Of a stretch of 10,251 nt of DNA, positions 1-5,643 are shown piece by piece. The notes below the pieces were generated by a model. It saw only the letters and a list, made by a program, of their open reading frames with translations, did no database searches and was not told the origin of the DNA. The stretch's first letter is position 1; the number at the start of each line of letters is the position of its first letter. Source of the DNA: an uncultured Archangium sp. (GTDB lineage Bacteria; Myxococcota; Myxococcia; Myxococcales; Myxococcaceae). The position numbers were made by a program, and so were the translations under genes. The stretch lies in the NCBI GenBank assembly GCA_946479335.1, contig CAMLFP010000193.1, positions 1 to 10,251 of the forward strand. The letters run 5' to 3'.

Positions 1-876
1 TGGACCTGCGGTGCCGGGCACACCCGCAAGGAAATCACCGAGGCGGTGGCTCGCCCAGAAACGCGGGCTCTGCCACAGGTAGAAGCTCACGCCCGCGTCG
101 AGGCCAGTGGGCTGCGGTGAGAAGGTGTTGCCGTAGTTGATGCTGCGCACTTGCGTGCCGTCGTCGGTGGCGACCAGCACGAACGCGCCATTCGCCGCGA
201 GGCCGGTGAGGGTGCCGGTGTTCGCGCCCGCATCGAAGGTGCGCCAGGTCGAGCCGTTGTCCACCGACTCCCAGAGCCCGCCGCGCGCCGCGAACATCTT
301 CTGCTGCGCTGGCGCGGCGACGATCAGCCGCACCGCTTCGTCGAAGAGCCCTGCGTCGCTGCGCGCCACCCAGTCGCCTTCGTAGTCACTCGCGGCGTAG
401 AGCCCGCCGGTGGTGACGAGGAAGTAGTCCGCCGACTTCGAGAACAGCTTCCACGTGGGCGCGGCCGGAGCGCTCGCGACGCGCGTCCACGCGGTGTCGC
501 TCTGGCGCGTCCACACGCCGCCGGAGGTGTCAGACGCGGTGGTCATCACCAGCGTGTCGCCGATGCGCTGAATCGAGCTCGGCTGCTCGCCGGTGGGCAG
601 CGGCAACGTCTCGCGCTGCCACGTCGCCGACGAGGTGGGGAGCCCGTACAGGCCGTAGTCGGTCGCCGCGTAGAGCGTGGTGTCGAGCAACGCGATGCCG
701 CGCACCGGCGCGCCCGACGGCCAGCCATTCACCCGCGCGGTGAACTGCGTGTACTTGATGGGCGGCGGGCCCGCGTCGATGGGCTCGACGTAGAAGCCGC
801 CGTCGAGCTTCGGCTGGTTCTCCTCAGCGGGGCAGCCCAGCAACAACACACTCAGCAGCATGATCTGGTGCTTCAT
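1..876 (-). CDS. Asp-box (BNR-like) beta-propeller lipoprotein, 3' end outside window
   Basis: This gene reads on the minus strand from an ATG at 876-874 and stays open to base 1, giving 292 codons without a stop, so the C-terminus lies beyond the left edge. The N-terminus is a short hydrophobic signal ending in the lipobox LLGC, with Cys15 as the predicted lipidated residue. A Gly/Pro-rich linker follows (about 16-42). The rest shows repeated blade-like units with motifs such as GLYG, GGVW, GGLY and GGLWESVDNGSTW. Residues 204-211 (SVDNGSTW) fit the Asp-box consensus S-x-D-x-G-x-T-W, and 245-252 (SINYGNTF) is a degenerate copy. Such proteins are usually extracytoplasmic beta-propellers, sometimes described as sialidase-like or YVTN/photosystem-stability-like. 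No sialidase catalytic residues can be identified, so enzymatic activity is not claimed. The start overlaps the stop of the upstream esterase as ATGA, implying co-transcription and translational coupling. Confidence 0.8.
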   Translation of the reverse strand, partial: MKHQIMLLSVLLLGCPAEENQPKLDGGFYVEPIDAGPPPIKYTQFTARVNGWPSGAPVRGIALLDTTLYAATDYGLYGLPTSSATWQRETLPLPTGEQPSSIQRIGDTLVMTTASDTSGGVWTRQSDTAWTRVASAPAAPTWKLFSKSADYFLVTTGGLYAASDYEGDWVARSDAGLFDEAVRLIVAAPAQQKMFAARGGLWESVDNGSTWRTFDAGANTGTLTGLAANGAFVLVATDDGTQVRSINYGNTFSPQPTGLDAGVSFYLWQSPRFWASHRLGDFLAGVPGTAGP

Positions 877-1580
877 GACGACAGCCTCCGCGTGAGGAAC
901 GCGCCGAGCTTCGCGAAGGCCTCGGCGCCGATGGTGTGGGGCCCATCGAAGGGCACGAACTCGACCGGCAGCCCGCTCTCCGTCAACAGGTCGCGCAGCC
1001 ACTCCGCGGCCTGAAAGGGAAGAATCGGGTCGAACCGCCCGTGCGACTGGAACACCGGGAGCCCCGCGCGGCGCTTCGCCTTCTCGCGCCACACGTCTTC
1101 GGTCAGCAGCGTGCCCGACAGCTCCACCAGCGCCGCGGGCGCCTCCTCGAGGCGCAGCGCGACGTCGCACGCCAGCATCGCGCCCTGACTGAAGCCGCCG
1201 AGCACGATGCGGTTCATCGGCAACCCGGTGGTGTCGGCCACCTGCTTCACCAGCGCCAACAGCTTGCTGCGCGCCGCGGCCATGCCTTCGGGCTCCAGCT
1301 TGCGGAACTCGCGGAGCGCGTTCGGGTCGAACTGCAGCCGCTGAACCGCCATCATGTCGATGGGCCACCACGCGCGCCCGAAGCCGAGGTCGATGGGCGC
1401 CTGGGGGAAGTAGAAGCGCACGCTGGCGAGCGAGGGCTGCGCGCGCACCAGCTCCGGCGCGAGGCCGACCAGGTCGTCTCCCGGCGCGCCGTAGCCGTGG
1501 CACAGCACCACCGCCGCCGTCGGCGCCCCCGGAGCCTGTTGCTGCAGCTCCACCTCGAGGCCTGCGAGCTCCGAATGCAT
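873..1580 (-). CDS. Phospholipase/carboxylesterase family alpha/beta hydrolase
   Basis: A 235-residue protein of the normal length for the small esterases of the phospholipase/carboxylesterase (Abhydrolase_2) family, which hydrolyse acyl esters or thioesters. Motifs fall in the family's order: an oxyanion-loop LCHGYGAPGDDL at about 26-37, the nucleophile elbow GFSQGA with Ser131, an acidic residue Asp184 in GRFDPILPF, and His215 in GPHTIG. Together these form a complete Ser-Asp-His triad. No signal peptide is visible, so a cytoplasmic enzyme is likely. The ATG at 1580-1578 is preceded by a G-rich stretch (CGGGGGC) that could serve as a weak ribosome-binding site. The gene is first in a two-gene unit with the downstream lipoprotein, coupled by an ATGA overlap, and is divergent from the FHA gene. 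The substrate cannot be inferred. The family assignment is firm. Confidence 0.93.
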   Translation of the reverse strand: MHSELAGLEVELQQQAPGAPTAAVVLCHGYGAPGDDLVGLAPELVRAQPSLASVRFYFPQAPIDLGFGRAWWPIDMMAVQRLQFDPNALREFRKLEPEGMAAARSKLLALVKQVADTTGLPMNRIVLGGFSQGAMLACDVALRLEEAPAALVELSGTLLTEDVWREKAKRRAGLPVFQSHGRFDPILPFQAAEWLRDLLTESGLPVEFVPFDGPHTIGAEAFAKLGAFLTRRLSS

Positions 1581-1633
1581 GCCCCCGTATACAGCGCTTG
1601 ACCTTGCGCCGGGGCGTGTATTCCCTTCGCTCC
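1581..1633. promoter_or_regulatory. Short divergent intergenic region, esterase / FHA gene
   Basis: This 53-base gap separates the esterase start (minus) from the preferred FHA-protein start (plus), so any promoters for both must lie in it or overlap it. On the plus strand a TTGACC (1598-1603) resembles a -35 box, with TATTCC (1619-1624) 15 bases downstream as a poor -10. On the minus strand TATACG lies directly before the esterase ATG. These are weak visual matches. What is solid is only that two divergent genes share this space. Confidence 0.35.
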
Positions 1634-3241
1634 GTGGCCTTCACTCTCCGCGTCACCACCGGTGCCGACACTGAAGAATTCGCGTTCGACAGCGGCGAGG
1701 CGCGCCTCGGGCGCACCGCTGACAACGACGTCGTGATCAAAGACCCGTCGTCGTCGCGCAGTCACGCGCGCGTGTACGAGGAAGACGGTCGCTACTACGT
1801 CGAAGATCTCAAGAGCGCGAACGGCACCAAGCTGAACGGCCGCACGCTCAAGACGCCGATGGAGTTGAAGAACGGCGACCGCGTCGTCATCGGCGACGTC
1901 ACGCTGAGCTTCTCCGCGCCGCCGCCGCCCGACACCTCGACCGCGCCGCCCGACTCGACGCTCGATGAGGGCGCGGTCGACCCGACGCAAGACCCGAACC
2001 AGACCATCTTGAAGCCGGGGAAGGACCCCAACGAGACCATCCTCAAGGGCGCCCGCGCGCCGGCCGGCATCGTGCGTAAACCACCGCCGCGTCGCGCGCC
2101 CCAGCCAGATGAAACCGGCGATGAGTCGGCCGACGAAGAACCCGCGGAGGAGGAAGAGGACGAGGCGCCGCCGGAGCAGACGAAGAACTTCGACGTGCCC
2201 CCGCCGAAGGCCATCGCGCGGCGGGCGTCGAGCGCTGCGGTCCGCGCAGCTCCCGAGAGCAGCGGTGACACCGGTGAGGTGGTGGCGCTCTCGGCGGCCG
2301 AGCGCGCGCGTCAGCGTCGCGAGCTCCAGAAGTCGGGCTCCGGGCGCGTGCAATTGCTGTGGGCCGACCTCCCGGCGATCGCGCGCGTCGCGCTGATGTT
2401 GATGGGCGGGGCGGTGGCGATCGTGCTGCTGTTCCTCGGAGGGAAGGCGCTGTTCCCCAAGAAGGTCGAGAAGAAGGCGGAGACCGTCGAGCTGCGGCCG
2501 AACAGCGATGGCGTGCCCGAGAGCTACGGCCTCGGTGACGTCGACTTCGAGCGGCCCGATCTCAAGAGCTTCACCTTCAGCTACCAGGCGCCGACCGCCA
2601 TCGTGGGCGTGCTGCACTACCAGGCGGCCGAGTGCTCGAAAGACGAGGTCAGCGTCGATCTGAACGGTCAGCAGCTGGCGACCATCCCCCCCGACACCAT
2701 CGACGTGGCGAACCGCGAGCTCGAGGTGGTGCTGCCGTCAGCCCAGCTCAACGTCGGCGACCCGAACGAGATCGTCTTCGACAACACCAACAACCCGCCG
2801 GGCGAAGACACGTGGAAGATCTGGAACGTCTGGGTGGAGATCATCCCCATCCCCCGGATGTCTCCCGAGGAGGCGGCGCGCCGGGCGAAGGAGGACCTCG
2901 ACAAGGCCGCCAAGCGCTACGAAGACCGCGAGGTCGGCGCGATGAACCTCTTCCGCTCGTGGAAGCTGTACCGCGACGCGTGGCTGTTGCTCGAGGCGAC
3001 GCCCGACCGCCCGCAGGAGCTGCTGGAGACCGCGCGCACGCGCATGCGCGAGGTGCGCCCGGAGCTCGACCAGAAATGCTCGGCGATGCTGGTCGGCTAC
3101 CAGAAGGAGATGAACAAGCGGAACCCCGACTTCGACCTCGCGCGCAACCTGCTCAAGGACATCGGCAACCACTTCGAGAAGGAGCACCCCTGCCTGGGGT
3201 TCTCCAAGATGCTGCTGCGCGACCTCGACAACGTCGAGTGA
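1634..3241 (+). CDS. FHA-domain single-span membrane protein
   Basis: The start is set at the GTG at 1634 because the first FHA strand (AFTLRV) begins right after it. An in-frame TTG at 1598 would add 12 residues, and neither site has a good Shine-Dalgarno. The resulting 535 residues have: a forkhead-associated domain at about 1-95 with the conserved LGR (25-27), S-R-x-H (41-44) and NGT (63-65) positions, so it should bind phosphothreonine peptides; a tandem DPN(Q/E)TILK motif (120-138); a Pro-rich and strongly acidic linker (about 140-185); one membrane span at about 251-272 followed by lysines; and a C-terminal region with beta-rich then helical character, holding Cys334, Cys482 and Cys520. 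The predicted topology is cytoplasmic FHA and periplasmic C-terminus. It meets the pilin operon tail to tail, which suggests but does not prove a role with it. The C-terminal region is not one I recognise. Confidence 0.88.
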   Translation: MAFTLRVTTGADTEEFAFDSGEARLGRTADNDVVIKDPSSSRSHARVYEEDGRYYVEDLKSANGTKLNGRTLKTPMELKNGDRVVIGDVTLSFSAPPPPDTSTAPPDSTLDEGAVDPTQDPNQTILKPGKDPNETILKGARAPAGIVRKPPPRRAPQPDETGDESADEEPAEEEEDEAPPEQTKNFDVPPPKAIARRASSAAVRAAPESSGDTGEVVALSAAERARQRRELQKSGSGRVQLLWADLPAIARVALMLMGGAVAIVLLFLGGKALFPKKVEKKAETVELRPNSDGVPESYGLGDVDFERPDLKSFTFSYQAPTAIVGVLHYQAAECSKDEVSVDLNGQQLATIPPDTIDVANRELEVVLPSAQLNVGDPNEIVFDNTNNPPGEDTWKIWNVWVEIIPIPRMSPEEAARRAKEDLDKAAKRYEDREVGAMNLFRSWKLYRDAWLLLEATPDRPQELLETARTRMREVRPELDQKCSAMLVGYQKEMNKRNPDFDLARNLLKDIGNHFEKEHPCLGFSKMLLRDLDNVE

Positions 3242-3249
3242 CCGGCGGC

Positions 3250-3444
3250 TCAGAGCGCCGCGTTCTCGAGCACGAAGTACACCGAGTCGTAGAACTGGTT
3301 GAGGCCGTCGAGCAGGCCGCCGTTCTTCCCGAAGACGAAGAACATCAACGCGCCTCCGCCCAGCAGGAGGAAGTGCGAGACGATGCTGTACTCGACCATC
3401 GCCTGACCGCGCGGCGCGCGACGTGGGGTGCGAAGCGTCTTCAT
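3250..3444 (-). CDS. Flp-like (Tad-type) pilin with class III leader
   Basis: A 64-residue protein. The start is the ATG at 3444-3442 because GGAGG (3454-3450) sits five bases upstream. A longer reading frame begins at 3474 but lacks such a site. The basic leader MKTLRTPRRAPRG ends in Gly13, followed by QAMVEY. This is the class III prepilin processing pattern G|xxxxEY, with Glu at mature +5 and Tyr at +6 as in Flp pilins. A hydrophobic helix (about 19-39) follows, then a tail with FYDSVYFVLENAAL. The predicted mature form is about 51 residues, the size of Flp subunits. It would be cleaved by a TadV/CpaA-type peptidase and assembled into a thin pilus or act as a minor subunit. It is the last gene of the operon and is coupled by an ATGA overlap to the Cys-motif gene. 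An unusual feature is a Ser-His pair inside the hydrophobic helix. A TadE-type minor pseudopilin is the alternative. Confidence 0.85.
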   Translation of the reverse strand: MKTLRTPRRAPRGQAMVEYSIVSHFLLLGGGALMFFVFGKNGGLLDGLNQFYDSVYFVLENAAL

Positions 3445-3698
3445 CGTTTCCTCCGGCTTTCTTTCTGCAGGCATGAGGCCTTGGCGCTGTCTTCAGCCAT
3501 CTTGCACATCGCGTCGCAGTCCTTGATGCCCGAGTTCTTCATCACCTTCTCGAGGTCGGGCTGCGACTTCTTCATCTGCGCGCACGCTTGCTGACAGTTC
3601 TGGGTCGCCTTCGCCGCTTTCGCCGCGCAGTCACCCGCGAAGGCGGTGGCCGCCCCCAGCGTCGTCAGCAGCACCAGTAGTCTCTTTGAGATCTGCAC
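3441..3698 (-). CDS. Small exported protein with symmetric six-cysteine motif
   Basis: An 85-residue protein from a GTG at 3698-3696. A GGAG lies ten bases upstream, and the next internal Met is far too late. Residues 1-21 form a Sec signal peptide (basic MQISKR, hydrophobic core, AFA|GD cleavage site). The mature part is about 64 residues, Lys/Ala/Gln-rich, and contains exactly six cysteines: C24, C35, C39, C61, C65 and C76. Their spacing is C-x10-C-x3-C-x21-C-x3-C-x10-C, a perfect mirror. This suggests two antiparallel helices pinned by nested disulfides (24-76, 35-65, 39-61), analogous to twin-CX3C helical hairpins. The disulfide pairing is inference. The gene starts 5 bases after the upstream gene's stop and overlaps the pilin gene as ATGA. 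I do not recognise a named family. A periplasmic chaperone, a small structural subunit or a secreted factor are all possible. Confidence 0.8.
   Translation of the reverse strand: MQISKRLLVLLTTLGAATAFAGDCAAKAAKATQNCQQACAQMKKSQPDLEKVMKNSGIKDCDAMCKMAEDSAKASCLQKESRRKR
3448..3454 (-). promoter_or_regulatory. Strong Shine-Dalgarno for the Flp-like pilin gene
   Basis: On the minus strand GGAGGAA lies just ahead of the pilin ATG (3444), with five bases between GGAGG and the ATG, and sits inside the 3' end of the preceding gene. It is the clearest ribosome-binding site in the operon and fixes the pilin start. It also fits high translation of the major subunit relative to the upstream genes. Confidence 0.8.
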
Positions 3699-3703
3699 GG
3701 TCT

Positions 3704-4567
3704 CTATTCTCCGGTCTTTCGGTAGGTCATCACGACATCAACCGCGATGGGAAGCCTCACCAACGCGATGGTGTGTTCAACGCCGGGTCGTTTCGCCGAG
3801 ACGCTCCAGGTCGTCTCTCCCGGCTCCGGTTCGCTGACTTGCCAGCCGGAGGTCTTCAGGTGCTCGACGAAGTCCGCTCCGATGACATTCAGCTCTCCGG
3901 CGGGCACGCGCGAGTAGATCTGCAGCTGCCCGCCGAACATCTCGCCCATGTTCAACGTCGCCGGCCGCCGCGCACCTTCGGGCAGGTACACGCCCTCGGG
4001 CAGCTCCCGCGCCGTCGCGCCGTTGAGCGTCGCCAGCGGGTTGGTCTGGGAGATCAGCACCACCGTCGAGCGCCCCTGACGAACCGCGCTGACCATGTGC
4101 AGCAGCCCTTCGCCCACGCCTGCGTCGAGCCGCTCGGTCTCTTCGAACCACGCGACGTAGCCGGAGTTCGGCCCGTAGTGATGCGTCTTATGCGCCTGCC
4201 CCGAGAGCTTGTAGTACTCGTCGTAGTACTCCAGCACCGTGTCGACGGTCTCGTTGGTCTCGAACCACGCGACGCTCATCGGCGAGCCGGCGATCATCTC
4301 TCCGCGGAAGAGATCTTTCGGGGCCGCATTCGGAAACGCGGGGATGGTCTTCAGCAGCTGCGGGTCGGGCGCCTGATTGAGCGACTGCTGCGGCGCCGGC
4401 GGCACCCCGAGAGGGAAATCAACCGCTTCGGCGTTCTTCTCGAGGTCGGCGAGCTCGCGCTCGAACTGGCTCTGTTGACGCCACGAGAGCCCCGCGCCGA
4501 TGGCGATGCCGCCGACGGCTGCCAGCCCGAGGAGTTTTGCCAGGCTCACCGGCCGCGACGCGCTCAT
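3704..4567 (-). CDS. Membrane-anchored protein with two beta-alpha-beta-beta repeats, function unknown
   Basis: A 287-residue protein from the ATG at 4567-4565. The N-terminus has a hydrophobic span at about 9-28, followed by an Arg/Gln-rich helix (29-48) and a Pro/Gln linker, so it looks anchored in the inner membrane with the bulk in the periplasm. The soluble part divides into two similar units. The first (about 95-178) reads as a strand (MSVAWF), a helix (DTVLEYYDEYYKLSG), a strand (GYVAWFEE) and a strand (STVVLISQT). The second (about 213-284) reads as a strand (QLQIYSR), a helix (NVIGADFVEHLKTSG), a strand (TTWSVSAKR) and strands (HTIALV, VDVVMTYRK). The sequences are not close, so the duplication is inferred from pattern. 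The gene has a 6-base gap after the TadE-like gene and a 5-base gap before the Cys-motif gene, so it is operonic and probably a pilus accessory protein. I do not recognise a named family. Confidence 0.83.
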   Translation of the reverse strand: MSASRPVSLAKLLGLAAVGGIAIGAGLSWRQQSQFERELADLEKNAEAVDFPLGVPPAPQQSLNQAPDPQLLKTIPAFPNAAPKDLFRGEMIAGSPMSVAWFETNETVDTVLEYYDEYYKLSGQAHKTHHYGPNSGYVAWFEETERLDAGVGEGLLHMVSAVRQGRSTVVLISQTNPLATLNGATARELPEGVYLPEGARRPATLNMGEMFGGQLQIYSRVPAGELNVIGADFVEHLKTSGWQVSEPEPGETTWSVSAKRPGVEHTIALVRLPIAVDVVMTYRKTGE

Positions 4568-4573
4568 ACCCGC

Positions 4574-5641
4574 TTACTGATTCTCGACACCCATGTAGCC
4601 GTTCTTGCGGCCACTGTTGGTGTCTTGCTGGCGCTGATCAGACCAGCCCGCGGAGTAGTCCATCGGGCTGCCCTGCGACATGCGGTTGGCCTGGCCGGCG
4701 TTGAAGTCCATCTCCGCGGTGGTGACGTCGTCGCCGCTCTGGCCGTCGCTGAAGGCGTCGTCGCCGATGAGGTCGTCGTCTTTCAGCGCGTCGCCGAAAT
4801 CCTTCGCCGCGTTGGTGCCATCCTTGCTCTTGCCGCTGTCGTAGTAGGCCTTCATGCGCGCGTAGATGGGGTGCCCGGTGTTGTGCGAGGCCGTCAGGTA
4901 GCTGTCGGCCTCGTATACGGCCCACGTGTCGTGGAGCACGGCGAAGTAGTCGTCGGTGTTCGCGGAGCCGCCGCTGCCGCTCGACGGCGGGGCCTCGTCG
5001 GTCGGGCCGTCGTCGCCGGGTTGGTCTGACGCGATGGCGCCGCCGCTCTCACCCTGGGCGCCGAAGATCCACCCCGACTCCGTGGTCACCCCGTAGCCGA
5101 CGGCGTGCTTGTCTTCGCTGTCTTCGTGCTTCTGGCGGGCTGCGGTGACGTAGTTGTTCCCCCACGTCGCGAAGTTGTTGATGATGAACCAGTTCGACAC
5201 GTTCAGGCGCGCGGTGCACCGCACGAGGCCGCCCTTGCCGAACTTGTCCTGGAAGGTCTGGTCGATGGTGGTCGGGTTGTCGCCGTTGTCGCAGGTGATC
5301 TGCTTGCCACCGCCCATCCAACACTGGTGGGCCGTCATCGCCTTGTGGTGATTCGAATCGTCGCAGTCGAACTGCGCGTTGAACGAGTCGTACGCCACGG
5401 TGTGATCGCAGTACGCGACGCGGTTGTACTTCTGCGCGGTCGAGCTCGCGCTGTCACCGTTCTGGAAGTTGACGGCGAGGCCCTCCCACGGGGAGACCAC
5501 GATGCCTTCCTGCCACTCGAGGTGGTAGTAGAGGAGGTCCTCCAGGAAGAGCGCGTAGAAGATGATCGGGATCAACACGATCATCGTCACCGCCGTCTCC
5601 ACCGCCGCCTGCCCTCTGCGTCTGCGCATGGTGGCTCGCAT
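4574..5641 (-). CDS. TadE-like pseudopilin with acidic C-terminal domain
   Basis: A 355-residue protein starting at the ATG at 5641-5639, two bases after the stop of the TadG-like gene. GGAGGG (5656-5651) lies nine bases upstream. An in-frame ATG four codons later has no such site. The leader MRATMRRRRG ends in Gly10, followed by QAAVETAV. This is the TadE/class III pattern with Glu at +5, then a hydrophobic helix (about 17-34) and LEDLLYYHLEWQE. TadE-family proteins are minor pseudopilins of Tad pili. The family is usually well under 250 residues, so this one carries an extended exported domain with five cysteines (78, 93, 107, 117, 142). A Gly/Ser/Asp-rich low-complexity stretch (about 197-230) leads to an Asp-rich C-terminal region. 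Its leader is almost the same as that of the first gene of the operon, so the two are probably paralogous at the N-terminus. The function of the extra domain is unknown. Confidence 0.82.
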   Translation of the reverse strand: MRATMRRRRGQAAVETAVTMIVLIPIIFYALFLEDLLYYHLEWQEGIVVSPWEGLAVNFQNGDSASSTAQKYNRVAYCDHTVAYDSFNAQFDCDDSNHHKAMTAHQCWMGGGKQITCDNGDNPTTIDQTFQDKFGKGGLVRCTARLNVSNWFIINNFATWGNNYVTAARQKHEDSEDKHAVGYGVTTESGWIFGAQGESGGAIASDQPGDDGPTDEAPPSSGSGGSANTDDYFAVLHDTWAVYEADSYLTASHNTGHPIYARMKAYYDSGKSKDGTNAAKDFGDALKDDDLIGDDAFSDGQSGDDVTTAEMDFNAGQANRMSQGSPMDYSAGWSDQRQQDTNSGRKNGYMGVENQ

Positions 5642-5643
5642 GA

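Noticed and set aside
1..876. Sialidase enzyme call for the Asp-box lipoprotein.
   Set aside because: Asp boxes occur in many non-enzymatic beta-propellers, and no arginine triad or other sialidase active-site residues could be identified in the visible part.
151..1014. Long plus-strand open frame over the lipoprotein and esterase region.
   Set aside because: Its Arg/Ala/Val-rich translation has no family features, and it lies antisense to two well-supported minus-strand genes. It is a typical high-G+C shadow frame.
1352..2617. 421-residue minus-strand open frame across the FHA gene.
   Set aside because: It is antisense to the FHA protein, of low-complexity His/Arg/Leu composition, and its end merges into the esterase in the wrong frame.
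3243..3260. Possible terminator hairpin between the FHA gene and the pilin operon (CGGCG ... CGCCG).
   Set aside because: The stem is only five pairs with an eight-base loop and no T-run on either side. It overlaps the pilin coding end, and such short G+C stems are expected by chance here.
3686..5029. 447-residue plus-strand open frame across the anchored-protein and TadE-like genes.
   Set aside because: It is the antisense shadow of two genes with clear signal or pilin-leader architecture, and no motifs are recognisable in it.
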